64,000 bases of DNA from Candidatus Nitrosocosmicus oleophilus. Its GTDB lineage: Archaea; Thermoproteota; Nitrososphaeria; Nitrososphaerales; Nitrososphaeraceae. Where the stretch lies: NCBI RefSeq assembly GCF_000802205.1, contig NZ_CP012850.1:2232001-2296000 (forward strand), given 5' to 3'. The notes under the pieces were generated by a model, which saw nothing but the letters and a program-made list of their open reading frames with translations, searched no databases and was not told the DNA's origin. Position 1 is the first letter of the stretch. Each line of letters starts with the position of its first letter. This document shows positions 18,588 to 26,801 of this stretch, in pieces. A program made the translations under genes and the position numbers.

Positions 18588-19217
18588 TTATTTCTCTTCT
18601 ATAAGATTTATCAAATCATTTATTCTATTAAAATTCCCTATATCATTAATTGCATGTGCGTCACTGCCGAGATGGAATTCTACGCCACATTCTTTAAAAA
18701 TTTTCAAAAATTCCTTGGGTGGACGTATGTATTTTGAGTTAATTTCTATTTTTTTCCCGTTAGCAACGATCAAATCTCCTAAATTTTTTATTTCTCTATC
18801 ATTTACTTTAAAATCAATTTCTGGAGCTAAATGCCCGATTACATCAACATTAGGATTCTTAATTGCTTTAGTTAATCCCTCATACCATACTTCCTTGTTG
18901 TATCTTGTGTGAAAACTAGCGATAATAAAGTAATCTTTGTTTAAATATTCATTCGGGCAATCAATTTCTCCATCCACTAATATCTTGGCCTCAAATCCCT
19001 TAAGGATCTTGACGTTAGTCCTAGGGATGTAGGAGTCTATCTCATCAATATATTTTTTGGTCCATTCAGAATTTTTTCGTACATGCTCTGTAATGGCTAT
19101 CCTTTCTAGGCCTATGGATTCAGATTTGTTTATGATATTGGGTATTGTTAAATCTATTGAGGAATGGTCATTATAGTTACAATGGATATGCAAGTCTTCT
19201 TTCATGTTTAGCATCAT
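18588..19217 (-). CDS. PHP-domain metal-dependent phosphoesterase
   Basis: A 209-residue PHP protein related to histidinol phosphatase HisK. The metal ligands appear in order: DLHIHCNYNDHS, AITEHV, GFEAKI, ASFHTR, DVIGHL and LGSDAHA. This family hydrolyses phosphate monoesters. A position in the sugar/ligase cluster suggests removal of a phosphate from a cluster intermediate, although histidinol phosphate cannot be excluded. The start may be the ATG four codons in (MKEDLHIH). The BshC-like gene follows 46 bp downstream. Confidence 0.82.
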   Translation of the reverse strand: MMLNMKEDLHIHCNYNDHSSIDLTIPNIINKSESIGLERIAITEHVRKNSEWTKKYIDEIDSYIPRTNVKILKGFEAKILVDGEIDCPNEYLNKDYFIIASFHTRYNKEVWYEGLTKAIKNPNVDVIGHLAPEIDFKVNDREIKNLGDLIVANGKKIEINSKYIRPPKEFLKIFKECGVEFHLGSDAHAINDIGNFNRINDLINLIEEK

Positions 19218-19327
19218 AATTTTATATGAAAAAGTTATGCAAATATGTTTTATAATTTTTCTTAATTAAAACATTCAAAAATATTTATATCATTAACAAA
19301 TTTAACTGTATTAAAAACGGATGCCGA

Positions 19328-20329
19328 TTGCGTAGAAAAATATCCACAGTATTGATTCCCGGTGCCTCTGCACCTGCTGGAATAAATACAATAAAATCAT
19401 TGAGATTATCAGATTTTAAAGGCAAGATATTATCTACGGATTCTAACAGTTTATCAGCAGGTTTTTATCTATCTGACTACTATGAGGTGATCCCGGAGGC
19501 TGAAGCAGACGATTATTTGGAAGTACTGCTTAACGTAATCGACAAATACAACATAGAGATTTTAATGCCTTCATCAGGTTACGATATTTTTCCCTTTAGT
19601 GAATTCAAATCCAAATTGAAAAAACATGGGGTGATTCCTGTAGTGAGTGACAGAAAAATCTTGGAAATTTGTAGAGACAAGATTTATACATTTAATCACT
19701 TAAACAAGATTTTTAGACTCCCTTTCACGACTCTAAATCCCGATGAGATTGATACCTATCCATTCATTGCAAAACCGCGCTATGGGAAGGGCAGTAGGGA
19801 TGTAATTCAGGTAAACGACGAGCAAGAAAAGAGATACATTTGCTCAAAGTTCCCTAATATGATCTACCAGGAATTCTTACCTGGAGATGAATATACAATT
19901 GATGTCATGAGTGATTTGGAAGGTAATCCAATAATTTCAGTTCCACGTGTAAGACTGCAAACAAAAAGTGGTATTTCTACAAAGGGTAAGATTATTCTGG
20001 ATAAAGAATTGATTGAGGAATCCATGAAGATAGTGAAAAAACTTAGAATAATTGGACCTTCATGCATTCAGATGAAAAAAGACAAGTTAGGTCAATTCAA
20101 ATTGGTAGAAATTAATCCTCGTCTAGGTGGCGGCACAATTTTTACAACTTTGGCTGGTGCCAACTTCCCCAGGATGGTCGTGGATTTAGTCGAAGGAAAA
20201 AAAATAGACCCTCCAAAGATTTCTGAAATTACAGTACTACGATACTTTGAAGAAATTGTTTTGGATGAACGAAACAAAATTAACTATAGCGGAAAAGACC
20301 TACTAGCAAGTAATCCTTGTCGTATATGA
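19328..20329 (+). CDS. ATP-grasp ligase, second copy in the cluster
   Basis: A 333-residue ATP-grasp protein similar in plan to the one at 15781: a pre-ATP-grasp fold (STVLIPGASAPAGINTIKSL), a CRDK helix, the ATP-binding KPRYGKGSRD, and EINPRLGGGT for Mg2+. Substrate is unknown. The start is TTG at 19328, since a TAG of another frame and no nearby ATG precede it. It is divergent from the PHP gene and shares the 110-bp promoter gap. About 80 bp of its 3' end are duplicated just downstream. Confidence 0.83.
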   Translation: MRRKISTVLIPGASAPAGINTIKSLRLSDFKGKILSTDSNSLSAGFYLSDYYEVIPEAEADDYLEVLLNVIDKYNIEILMPSSGYDIFPFSEFKSKLKKHGVIPVVSDRKILEICRDKIYTFNHLNKIFRLPFTTLNPDEIDTYPFIAKPRYGKGSRDVIQVNDEQEKRYICSKFPNMIYQEFLPGDEYTIDVMSDLEGNPIISVPRVRLQTKSGISTKGKIILDKELIEESMKIVKKLRIIGPSCIQMKKDKLGQFKLVEINPRLGGGTIFTTLAGANFPRMVVDLVEGKKIDPPKISEITVLRYFEEIVLDERNKINYSGKDLLASNPCRI

Positions 20330-20435
20330 TTAAATTTCGTACAAGATTAAGAAAATGTTTTGGATGAATTATACAAGAATTAATTAGCCACAGCGGAAAA
20401 GACCTACTAGCGAGTTATGCATGTCGTACATGATT
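20252..20435 (+). repeat. Tandem duplication of the ATP-grasp gene 3' end
   Basis: Bases 20252-20331, the last codons of the ATP-grasp gene with its stop, recur in diverged form at 20351-20435. The run from cagcggaaaagacctactag is shared almost exactly, with several substitutions and small indels elsewhere. The second copy is not open in the original frame. It is a remnant of a local duplication and now overlaps the 3' end of the small ORF on the opposite strand. Confidence 0.85.
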
Positions 20436-20614
20436 TTGTCTATTGAACTTGTTGAATTTTGTAGTGTATCAATTTGAAAGTATTGGCCAGTGGCTTCTAG
20501 TATCTGGCATGGCCATAGACCTGTCAAATTCATTAGTATAACACAAAAACCTATTGTCATAGCTAGAGCTACCACAACTACGTCTGTATATTTAAATTCA
20601 AATTTTGATTTCAA
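20384..20614 (-). CDS. Possible small single-pass membrane protein
   Basis: A 76-residue ORF with one hydrophobic helix (TDVVVVALAMTIGFCVILM, about residues 10-28) followed by a short extracellular-looking tail. It lies 46 bp downstream of the GT2 glycosyltransferase on the same strand and could be its partner. Its last 17 or so codons run antisense through the duplicated ATP-grasp 3' end, so the C-terminus is of recent origin. I do not recognise it, and it may not be a gene. Confidence 0.4.
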   Translation of the reverse strand: MKSKFEFKYTDVVVVALAMTIGFCVILMNLTGLWPCQILEATGQYFQIDTLQNSTSSIDKIMYDMHNSLVGLFRCG

Positions 20615-20660
20615 ACTTGTTCACTTATTTATTAATTCCAAAAATTTTAATTCGCAAGGC

Positions 20661-22136
20661 TCATCTCCAACCCGTTTTCTTTATGGTAATCGCAGCGTAG
20701 ATCAACAACCATGTATAAACATAGGTCGATAAAAGCTGAAAAAAGGGCCTATAAACCCAATTTTTATCGCCTGGATTTCTTAGCCTAAAATCAACCCCAT
20801 ATATCATTCCGGTAAATAATACTCCTGCAAACCAGACAATAGGAGTAATATAGTCTCCAGCTAAAGGCATAAAAATTACAGTGGTAGCCACAATATAAGG
20901 CCTGATAAATTTCATTGAGGTCTGCAAATAATATAAAAGTGCAACATAAAACGGTCTCTTCCAGAAAATACCTCCAGCAGCAAATAAACTTCTGATAAAA
21001 CTCTTTCTCCATCTTACCTGTTGCTTTATTAAAGAATCAATGGTAGGTGGAACTCCAATGTTTACTCTTATCCTTTGGGAATACAAAACTTTCCAATATC
21101 CATGGATCTCTTGATTAGATTCATCTCGATCATTCTCATTTTCTAGCATACTTTCTGACATTGACCTTTTGACCGTACCTTCATTGTTGAGGATTGGAAT
21201 CTCGGCATAATGCTGGCTGACAGATTTGTTAGAAATCTTTGGAGGACGAGTCGACAAAACATATGCCGTCATTCTCCTATCAGTTGCAAACTTAAATTCC
21301 ATCCCTAAAAATCTGTCTCGTGCCCATAGAGGTATAAAGTCTTGAATAGCAACCCGTCTATAGAAACTAAGTGAACCTGCACAGCAACTTACGGATGAAA
21401 ATACGGTTTCCATCCCTTTTTGTGCCCTACAAGCTCCATCGGCGTACACGTCTTGCATTTTTTCAAGAAAGTGATCGCGAAATCCTCCAGTGTGTCTGTT
21501 TTTAACTCGTCCATGGCCAGTAAGAGCTCCTACCTGTTTATCTGAGTGAAAAATTTGTACCGCCTTTTCAGTTGCATCAATAGCCATATCGCAATCGCTA
21601 TCCATGAAAGCGTATATCTCTCCGTGTGCAATCTTGCTAGCTGCCTCAATTGCCTTTTTCTTTCCAAGGCTTTCCTTCAGATGTACTATTCTCAGGTTAA
21701 CTGTTTTGTTTTTATCTTTAATACAGTCGAGAATCTCGCCCGTTTTGTCTGTACTGCCATCGTCTATTACGATTATTTCCTTATTCTTATAGGTTTGGTC
21801 TATACATGACTGTATGCATATACTAATGTCGGCTTCCTCATTTTTTACAGGGACAACAATAGATACCAGCGGTTTTTCATTTTCAGGAATTACCTTTTCA
21901 TAATTTTTTACGTATGGATCTTTATATCGAAAATACGAAATTAATAAGATGTTAAATAATATAAAGGAAGTTAAAATGCTGTAGATTCCTACTCCCAGAT
22001 CAATCACGTATATGGTCAAATATACCTTAGTAAATAAAATTACCAGAACGGATGATAAGAGTAATACCCTAACGAACCATCTTTTATGATCCAATTCCTT
22101 TGTATTAATGAATTTAGTGGGATTACTCAAAGCCAA
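20661..22136 (-). CDS. Membrane GT2 glycosyltransferase (processive type)
   Basis: A 491-residue family 2 glycosyltransferase. Two N-terminal membrane helices (residues about 22-68) precede the catalytic domain: VSIVVPVKNEEADIS, IVIDDGSTDKTG, FMDSDCD and QQVRW, the last being the QxxRW motif of processive synthases such as hyaluronan and cellulose synthases. Three or four helices follow at the C-terminus. It probably makes or extrudes a surface polysaccharide, or transfers a sugar to a lipid at the membrane. It is the last member of the sugar-related block that begins at 14129. Confidence 0.88.
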   Translation of the reverse strand: MALSNPTKFINTKELDHKRWFVRVLLLSSVLVILFTKVYLTIYVIDLGVGIYSILTSFILFNILLISYFRYKDPYVKNYEKVIPENEKPLVSIVVPVKNEEADISICIQSCIDQTYKNKEIIVIDDGSTDKTGEILDCIKDKNKTVNLRIVHLKESLGKKKAIEAASKIAHGEIYAFMDSDCDMAIDATEKAVQIFHSDKQVGALTGHGRVKNRHTGGFRDHFLEKMQDVYADGACRAQKGMETVFSSVSCCAGSLSFYRRVAIQDFIPLWARDRFLGMEFKFATDRRMTAYVLSTRPPKISNKSVSQHYAEIPILNNEGTVKRSMSESMLENENDRDESNQEIHGYWKVLYSQRIRVNIGVPPTIDSLIKQQVRWRKSFIRSLFAAGGIFWKRPFYVALLYYLQTSMKFIRPYIVATTVIFMPLAGDYITPIVWFAGVLFTGMIYGVDFRLRNPGDKNWVYRPFFQLLSTYVYTWLLIYAAITIKKTGWR

Positions 22137-22296
22137 ACATTAAATCAACTCGTCGATAGTTTAGTTGAAATAAAGCTGTTTATTACTTTTTTCATATTAG
22201 CTTCCTAGAATCGGTTATATAGGATTCTTATAGTACAAAGATAAGAAAAAGAAAGAGGATTGTTAAATGTTATTCTAAGGTAGTTTGTATGGTTTT

Positions 22297-22506
22297 CTAA
22301 TTCCATCTCATTCTTTCATTTTCTCTGTCCTCTTTGGACGATTTTTTCCAATCTTTGTAGTGATTCCTACATAAATATACACGCTTTTTTGAATTATCAA
22401 AATCTAAATCTTGTGACATTTTTGCCTTTGCCAAACTCATCGATCTATCTGCAGACTCTTGGCAACCTAAAACGCTACAAGTAATTCCCTTCTCTACCTT
22501 TCCCAT
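22297..22506 (-). CDS. Small zinc-finger-like protein
   Basis: A 69-residue basic protein with a CxxxxC pair (CSVLGC) and a CxxH pair (YLCRNHYKDWKK) spaced about 33 residues apart, which could bind one zinc. The remainder is charged and helical. I do not recognise the family, but the composition is coherent. It lies downstream of metH on the same strand, 53 bp away. Confidence 0.6.
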   Translation of the reverse strand: MGKVEKGITCSVLGCQESADRSMSLAKAKMSQDLDFDNSKKRVYLCRNHYKDWKKSSKEDRENERMRWN

Positions 22507-22559
22507 TAGAAAGCAAAAACCGTCGTAATATAATAAAGTTAATGGAGATTGAAATCAGC

Positions 22560-25160
22560 CTATAAAGTAAAGTATTGGGCAACTGGGTTATGTACAACTA
22601 TCGCAGCAGTGGAGAATTCAGGATCAATTTGTCCACTTTCAGTTAGAGTCATTCCGCTAATTGAGGGGTTCATTAATTTCCATACCATGAAATGTTGGGT
22701 TATATCTGGACAGCTTGGGTAACCCCAACTGTACCTCAAACCTCCTACCTTTAGCATGAGCTCTTTTTTGATTCTATAATTTACCCAATCTGCCAAAGCT
22801 TCAGTCGTTTCTACTGCCAACCCATGAAGGTAATAGGCATCAGTATAACGACCTTGCTTATTCCATTCATCAATTATCTCTGTAACTTTATTCCCCATTG
22901 TTACTGACTGAAATGCAACCACATCGTCGGACTCTGAGTCAAAATAATCTGCAAGACACAGATGTGTTAAATTGCTAGACCTTGGGAATTCAAAGGTCAG
23001 TTCTGAATCAATCTGGTTATCATCATGATATTTCACTAAGAGGCTATTGTTTCCTACCTTTCTGCATCGAAAGTAAGAGTAGACTGCATGGGGATCAAAT
23101 AAATTCTCCTCTACAACTTTAATCTTCCATTCTCTAAGTAGCTCTTCATACTCCTCTCTTAGTTCGCTAGATTTTTTTCCCCTTAATCCCCATGACAATA
23201 CAAAAAGGGATTTCTTGTTCAAGTATTGCCATATTTCTTTGAGCGGTAGATCCTTATTTTCCAGTCTGGTTACAAAATTAAATTTAGGGGGAACAGGTTT
23301 GTCTCTTACTGGTTTTACGTTACTTAAAATATTACTTAGATCTTGCGCATTGGAAGCCTCATTATATTTTCTTTCTTTCCAACTTGATAATTTTTCCAAC
23401 CATTTATTCATGTACTCTTCCTTACTCCCACTCATGAGATTGTTCATAACTTTAAGCCCTTCAAAGGCAGTCTTGCAGTAGAATATTCCAGCTTTGTAAA
23501 TATTGCCGTCCCCCTTTGCTATCCTATTAATATAATCGCTATTAATTGCAGCACCACCGCACAAGACTGGTATGTTCATCTTATTCTCTCGCAGAAATTC
23601 TGAAAAAAGCTGCATTTGTTTTGATGTTGAAACTAATAATGCAGATAATCCCACAGCGTCTGCGTTTACTTCCTTAATCTTATTAACTATACTAGGAATA
23701 GGAACTTGTTTCCCCAAATCAAAAACTTCATATCCGTTGTTAACCAATATTGTCTTTACCAAATTTTTTCCTATATCATGTACATCACCATATACCGTAC
23801 ATAGGACGATTTTTCCTTTGCTGATTCCCTCTTGTTTTATGAGGTATTTCTCTAGCTCCAAAACAGCAGCCTTCATGCACTCGGCGGACTTTAAAACGAA
23901 GGGCAAAATCAATTCTCCTGCACCAAATTTATCTCCTACTTCTTTCATTGCAGGAAGAAGCACTTCGTTGAGGGTCTCTACTGCTGCCTCATGTAATTTT
24001 TCTTTATTACCAGAAAGCGTGGTCCTCTTTGTGTAGTTCTCTAACAATACTTCTGAAATAGAAAAATCATCTTTGGACGCAATTCTCTCCGATATAGATA
24101 AAACTACGTCGTTTTCTATTCCGTCTTTTAATCTATTAACTATTCTAAAGTAACATTTTTTACCTGCATCCCAACTTGCATCCATTTCCATCAAATTGTT
24201 CTGTTTTTGTGTACCTGTAGATGCTGCTGTTCCTGTACTATTAACAGTATCATTGGAACTAAAATATGTTATTAATTCAGATAATGCGCTACTCTTATTA
24301 TTAAAAATAAGGTCTTCGCATATTCCTTTCTCTTTCGAGTTGATTTGAGGGTACGGAATGATATCTTTTGGATTAATAATCACACTATCAAGACCACTTT
24401 TTATTGCATGATACAAGAAAACTGAGTTAAGATATTTTCTAGCTAGTGGTGGTAATCCAAAGCTTACATTGCTTAATCCCAGCGTTGTCAAAGACTTTGG
24501 ATATTTCTCTTTTACGAGCTTGATCCCTTCTAATGTATGAGCAGCAGATTCAATGTATTCTTCCTCGCCTGTTGCTAACGTGAAGGTTAATACATCAAAA
24601 ATTAGCTGCCATGGTTTTAAACCTAAATCAATCGCCTTGTCATGTAAAATTCCTGCAACTTCTAATTTTTCTTGGCTAGTTTTTGCCATCCCTTTTTGTC
24701 CTATGCACATAGAAACCGCAGGAGCTCCGTATTTCTTCATTAAAGGGGTAATATCATCAAATCTACTCCCATCGCCTTCTAGATTGATAGAATTAATTAT
24801 TGGTACGCCAGGAATCTGCTTAAGGGCAGTAGCAATAACCTTTGAATCTGTTGAATCGATCACAAGTGGGGCTTCTATCTCTAAACTAAGCCTCTTGACC
24901 AGTTTTTGCATGAAATCCTGTTCATCAGATCGTTCTGTTGTTGCTACACATACATCTAAACAGTGTGCACCATCTTCTACCTGATATCTTGCTAATTCAA
25001 TTAACCCATCAAAGTCGTTTTCAAGTACCATTTTTTTGGCTTTCTTTGATCCCTGAGAATTTAGTCGCTCCCCAATGATTAAGGGACGGGGGTTTTGATG
25101 GAGTTCTAAAGATGCTAGTGCTGAAGAAACTTTTGGCTTTTCATTGTAGATTTTTTTCAT
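22560..25160 (-). CDS. metH: B12-dependent methionine synthase, folate/B12/activation part
   Basis: An 866-residue protein equal to MetH without its homocysteine domain. Residues of about 20-285 are the pterin-binding barrel (IGERLNSQGSKK, SINLEGDG), about 325-640 the cap and B12-binding domains with DVHDIG (Asp459, His461, Gly464) that holds cobalamin base-off, and about 640-866 the SAM-binding activation domain with RYSWGYPSCPD. An Asn/Thr-rich linker lies at 301-320. With the gene at 25189 it transfers methyl from methyl-folate or methyl-tetrahydromethanopterin to homocysteine. The two genes are 28 bp apart on one strand, upstream gene first. Confidence 0.93.
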   Translation of the reverse strand: MKKIYNEKPKVSSALASLELHQNPRPLIIGERLNSQGSKKAKKMVLENDFDGLIELARYQVEDGAHCLDVCVATTERSDEQDFMQKLVKRLSLEIEAPLVIDSTDSKVIATALKQIPGVPIINSINLEGDGSRFDDITPLMKKYGAPAVSMCIGQKGMAKTSQEKLEVAGILHDKAIDLGLKPWQLIFDVLTFTLATGEEEYIESAAHTLEGIKLVKEKYPKSLTTLGLSNVSFGLPPLARKYLNSVFLYHAIKSGLDSVIINPKDIIPYPQINSKEKGICEDLIFNNKSSALSELITYFSSNDTVNSTGTAASTGTQKQNNLMEMDASWDAGKKCYFRIVNRLKDGIENDVVLSISERIASKDDFSISEVLLENYTKRTTLSGNKEKLHEAAVETLNEVLLPAMKEVGDKFGAGELILPFVLKSAECMKAAVLELEKYLIKQEGISKGKIVLCTVYGDVHDIGKNLVKTILVNNGYEVFDLGKQVPIPSIVNKIKEVNADAVGLSALLVSTSKQMQLFSEFLRENKMNIPVLCGGAAINSDYINRIAKGDGNIYKAGIFYCKTAFEGLKVMNNLMSGSKEEYMNKWLEKLSSWKERKYNEASNAQDLSNILSNVKPVRDKPVPPKFNFVTRLENKDLPLKEIWQYLNKKSLFVLSWGLRGKKSSELREEYEELLREWKIKVVEENLFDPHAVYSYFRCRKVGNNSLLVKYHDDNQIDSELTFEFPRSSNLTHLCLADYFDSESDDVVAFQSVTMGNKVTEIIDEWNKQGRYTDAYYLHGLAVETTEALADWVNYRIKKELMLKVGGLRYSWGYPSCPDITQHFMVWKLMNPSISGMTLTESGQIDPEFSTAAIVVHNPVAQYFTL

Positions 25161-25188
25161 TTTAGTAACCTTACTAGATTATCCGACT

Positions 25189-26166
25189 TTAGGTAACAGT
25201 CTCATTTTCAAATGACAAATTTACAGGAGTTTTCGTCCTTGTGTTAAGCATGGAGCGTAAGTGCTTTATATGATCTACCGATGTACCACAACACCCTCCA
25301 ATTATTTTTAATCTTTCATATTTATTAACAAATTCAGAAAGCTTTAGACTGATTTCTTGTGGTGCCATCAAATATTTAGCTATACCATTTTCGTTCACTG
25401 GCATTCCGGCATTGGGCATGACTAATATGGGTAACTCATTTTGTTCGCATAACCACTGTACACTTGGAGTCATTTCCAAGGGCCCTGTAGAACAATTTAA
25501 TCCAAATACATCAATATCTAAATTACTCAAAGTTGTATATGCTGATTGAACGTTTGTTCCAAGGAGCATTTTCCCATATTGGTCGAGGGTTACATTTGTA
25601 ATTATCGGTAAAGTCTTTTCTAATTTGTTCATCGCTCGGAAGCAGCTTTCAACAGCTAATTTCATCTCTAATACATCTTGTCCTGTTTCAATTAAAAGAG
25701 CATCACACCCTCCAATTATCAGTCCCTGGGCTTGGACAAAGAAGGCTTCTTCGATTTCTCCCAATGAAATATTACCTAGATCAGAATCGTTTGAGCTAGG
25801 CAAATACCCTGATGGACCCATCGAACCTATTACATATACATCGCGACCTAACTCTGCAGATGATTCTTTCACAAGTTTTGCCCCCTGAACATTGAAATCG
25901 ATAGTCTTATCCCCTTGTCCGTATTCATCTAACTTGAGCTTATTGCTGCCAAAGGTATTGGTTTCAATACAATCGCTGCCTGCTTTGATGTAGTTCTTAT
26001 GGATCGTCTTTATCCATTCAGGATGAGTAAAATTCAAACTATCATTAAATCCTTCTTTATTATTGAGATAATCGTTCTCCTTGGGTTCGTATTTTTGAAT
26101 TTCTGTACCCATTGCACCATCAAATAAAAGAACTTTAGTCGCTAAGTCATTAAGAAAGCCATTCAA
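25189..26166 (-). CDS. metH: Methionine synthase, homocysteine-binding part (split MetH)
   Basis: A 325-residue homocysteine S-methyltransferase domain. The zinc cysteines are in LNCSTGP and GGCCGTS, and the N-terminus LLFDGAMGTEIQKYEP is typical of MetH residues 1-320. It ends where the folate domain would begin in one-chain MetH, and that part is encoded by the next gene. A separate BHMT-like enzyme is less likely given the adjacency. The upstream gap of 100 bp to the tRNA-Arg gene holds the likely promoter. Confidence 0.92.
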   Translation of the reverse strand: MNGFLNDLATKVLLFDGAMGTEIQKYEPKENDYLNNKEGFNDSLNFTHPEWIKTIHKNYIKAGSDCIETNTFGSNKLKLDEYGQGDKTIDFNVQGAKLVKESSAELGRDVYVIGSMGPSGYLPSSNDSDLGNISLGEIEEAFFVQAQGLIIGGCDALLIETGQDVLEMKLAVESCFRAMNKLEKTLPIITNVTLDQYGKMLLGTNVQSAYTTLSNLDIDVFGLNCSTGPLEMTPSVQWLCEQNELPILVMPNAGMPVNENGIAKYLMAPQEISLKLSEFVNKYERLKIIGGCCGTSVDHIKHLRSMLNTRTKTPVNLSFENETVT

Positions 26167-26240
26167 TATTATTATTATTTTATAAGAGACTTTATTTGCT
26201 TATAATCCTTTCACCTTGATCTAGAGCAATTAAAAAGAGA

Positions 26241-26247
26241 TTTATAG
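26241..26247 (+). promoter_or_regulatory. TATA-like box of tRNA-Arg
   Basis: The sequence tttatag is centred 26 bp before the first base of the mature tRNA, the usual distance of an archaeal TATA box from the transcription start. It is inferred from position and composition only. Confidence 0.5.
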
Positions 26248-26269
26248 AAATTTACTATTTAAGAATACT

Positions 26270-26344
26270 GGGTTCATAGTTCAGCATGGATAGAATGACT
26301 GCCTGCGGAGCAGCTGGTCGAGGGTTCAAATCCCTCTGGACCCG
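26270..26344 (+). tRNA. tRNA-Arg (anticodon GCG)
   Basis: A 75-nt cloverleaf without intron. The acceptor stem GGGTTCA pairs with TGGACCC, the D stem GTTC pairs with GAAT, and the T arm is GAGGG-TTCAAAT-CCCTC. The anticodon loop CTGCGGA gives anticodon GCG, reading CGC/CGU arginine codons. The anticodon stem has an A-C mismatch at 27-43. The discriminator base is G, and CCA is not encoded. Confidence 0.85.
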
Positions 26345-26801
26345 ATACAAAAAATCATCCAACCCACAGTTGGAGGCTTTAGCAAGAAGATGTAACGGCG
26401 TACATGTAGTCAAAGGCTGAAGAAATATACCTGATATATGTAGCTGCTATGCGAAGATTCAAATCTCATAGATGCGGAGACAATTGTCAGTGGCTATAAA
26501 TAAGACAATGTGGCCGATTATTGTAAACACAATTGATTATTTATCCAATCTCTGACTAACATTGGTATCAAATATACACATACGAATCCCTTAAATTATG
26601 GGATCTTAAATGCAAATATCCCAAGCTGTAAATTCGTTTAGGTCTAGACAATGTAGAATCGAATGAAAATTCAATAGAATTTAGAAATAAAAACCTTCAA
26701 AGTTCGGAGCAAAAGTCTATCACATTTCAAATATTCACTTACATTAGAATTCCAGGACTAACTCTGATTATTGAAAGAGTCAATTTGGTCTTTGCTATTG
26801 C
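26345..26801. other. Intergenic stretch with hairpins after tRNA-Arg
   Basis: No ORF of quality was found. Two perfect hairpins stand out: 26359-26373 (5-bp stem, CCAAC/GTTGG) and 26447-26471 (CTATG/CATAG outside AGATT/AATCT). The segment 26355-26475 is less AT-rich than its surroundings and could be a small RNA or a decayed tRNA-like element. Confidence 0.4.
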
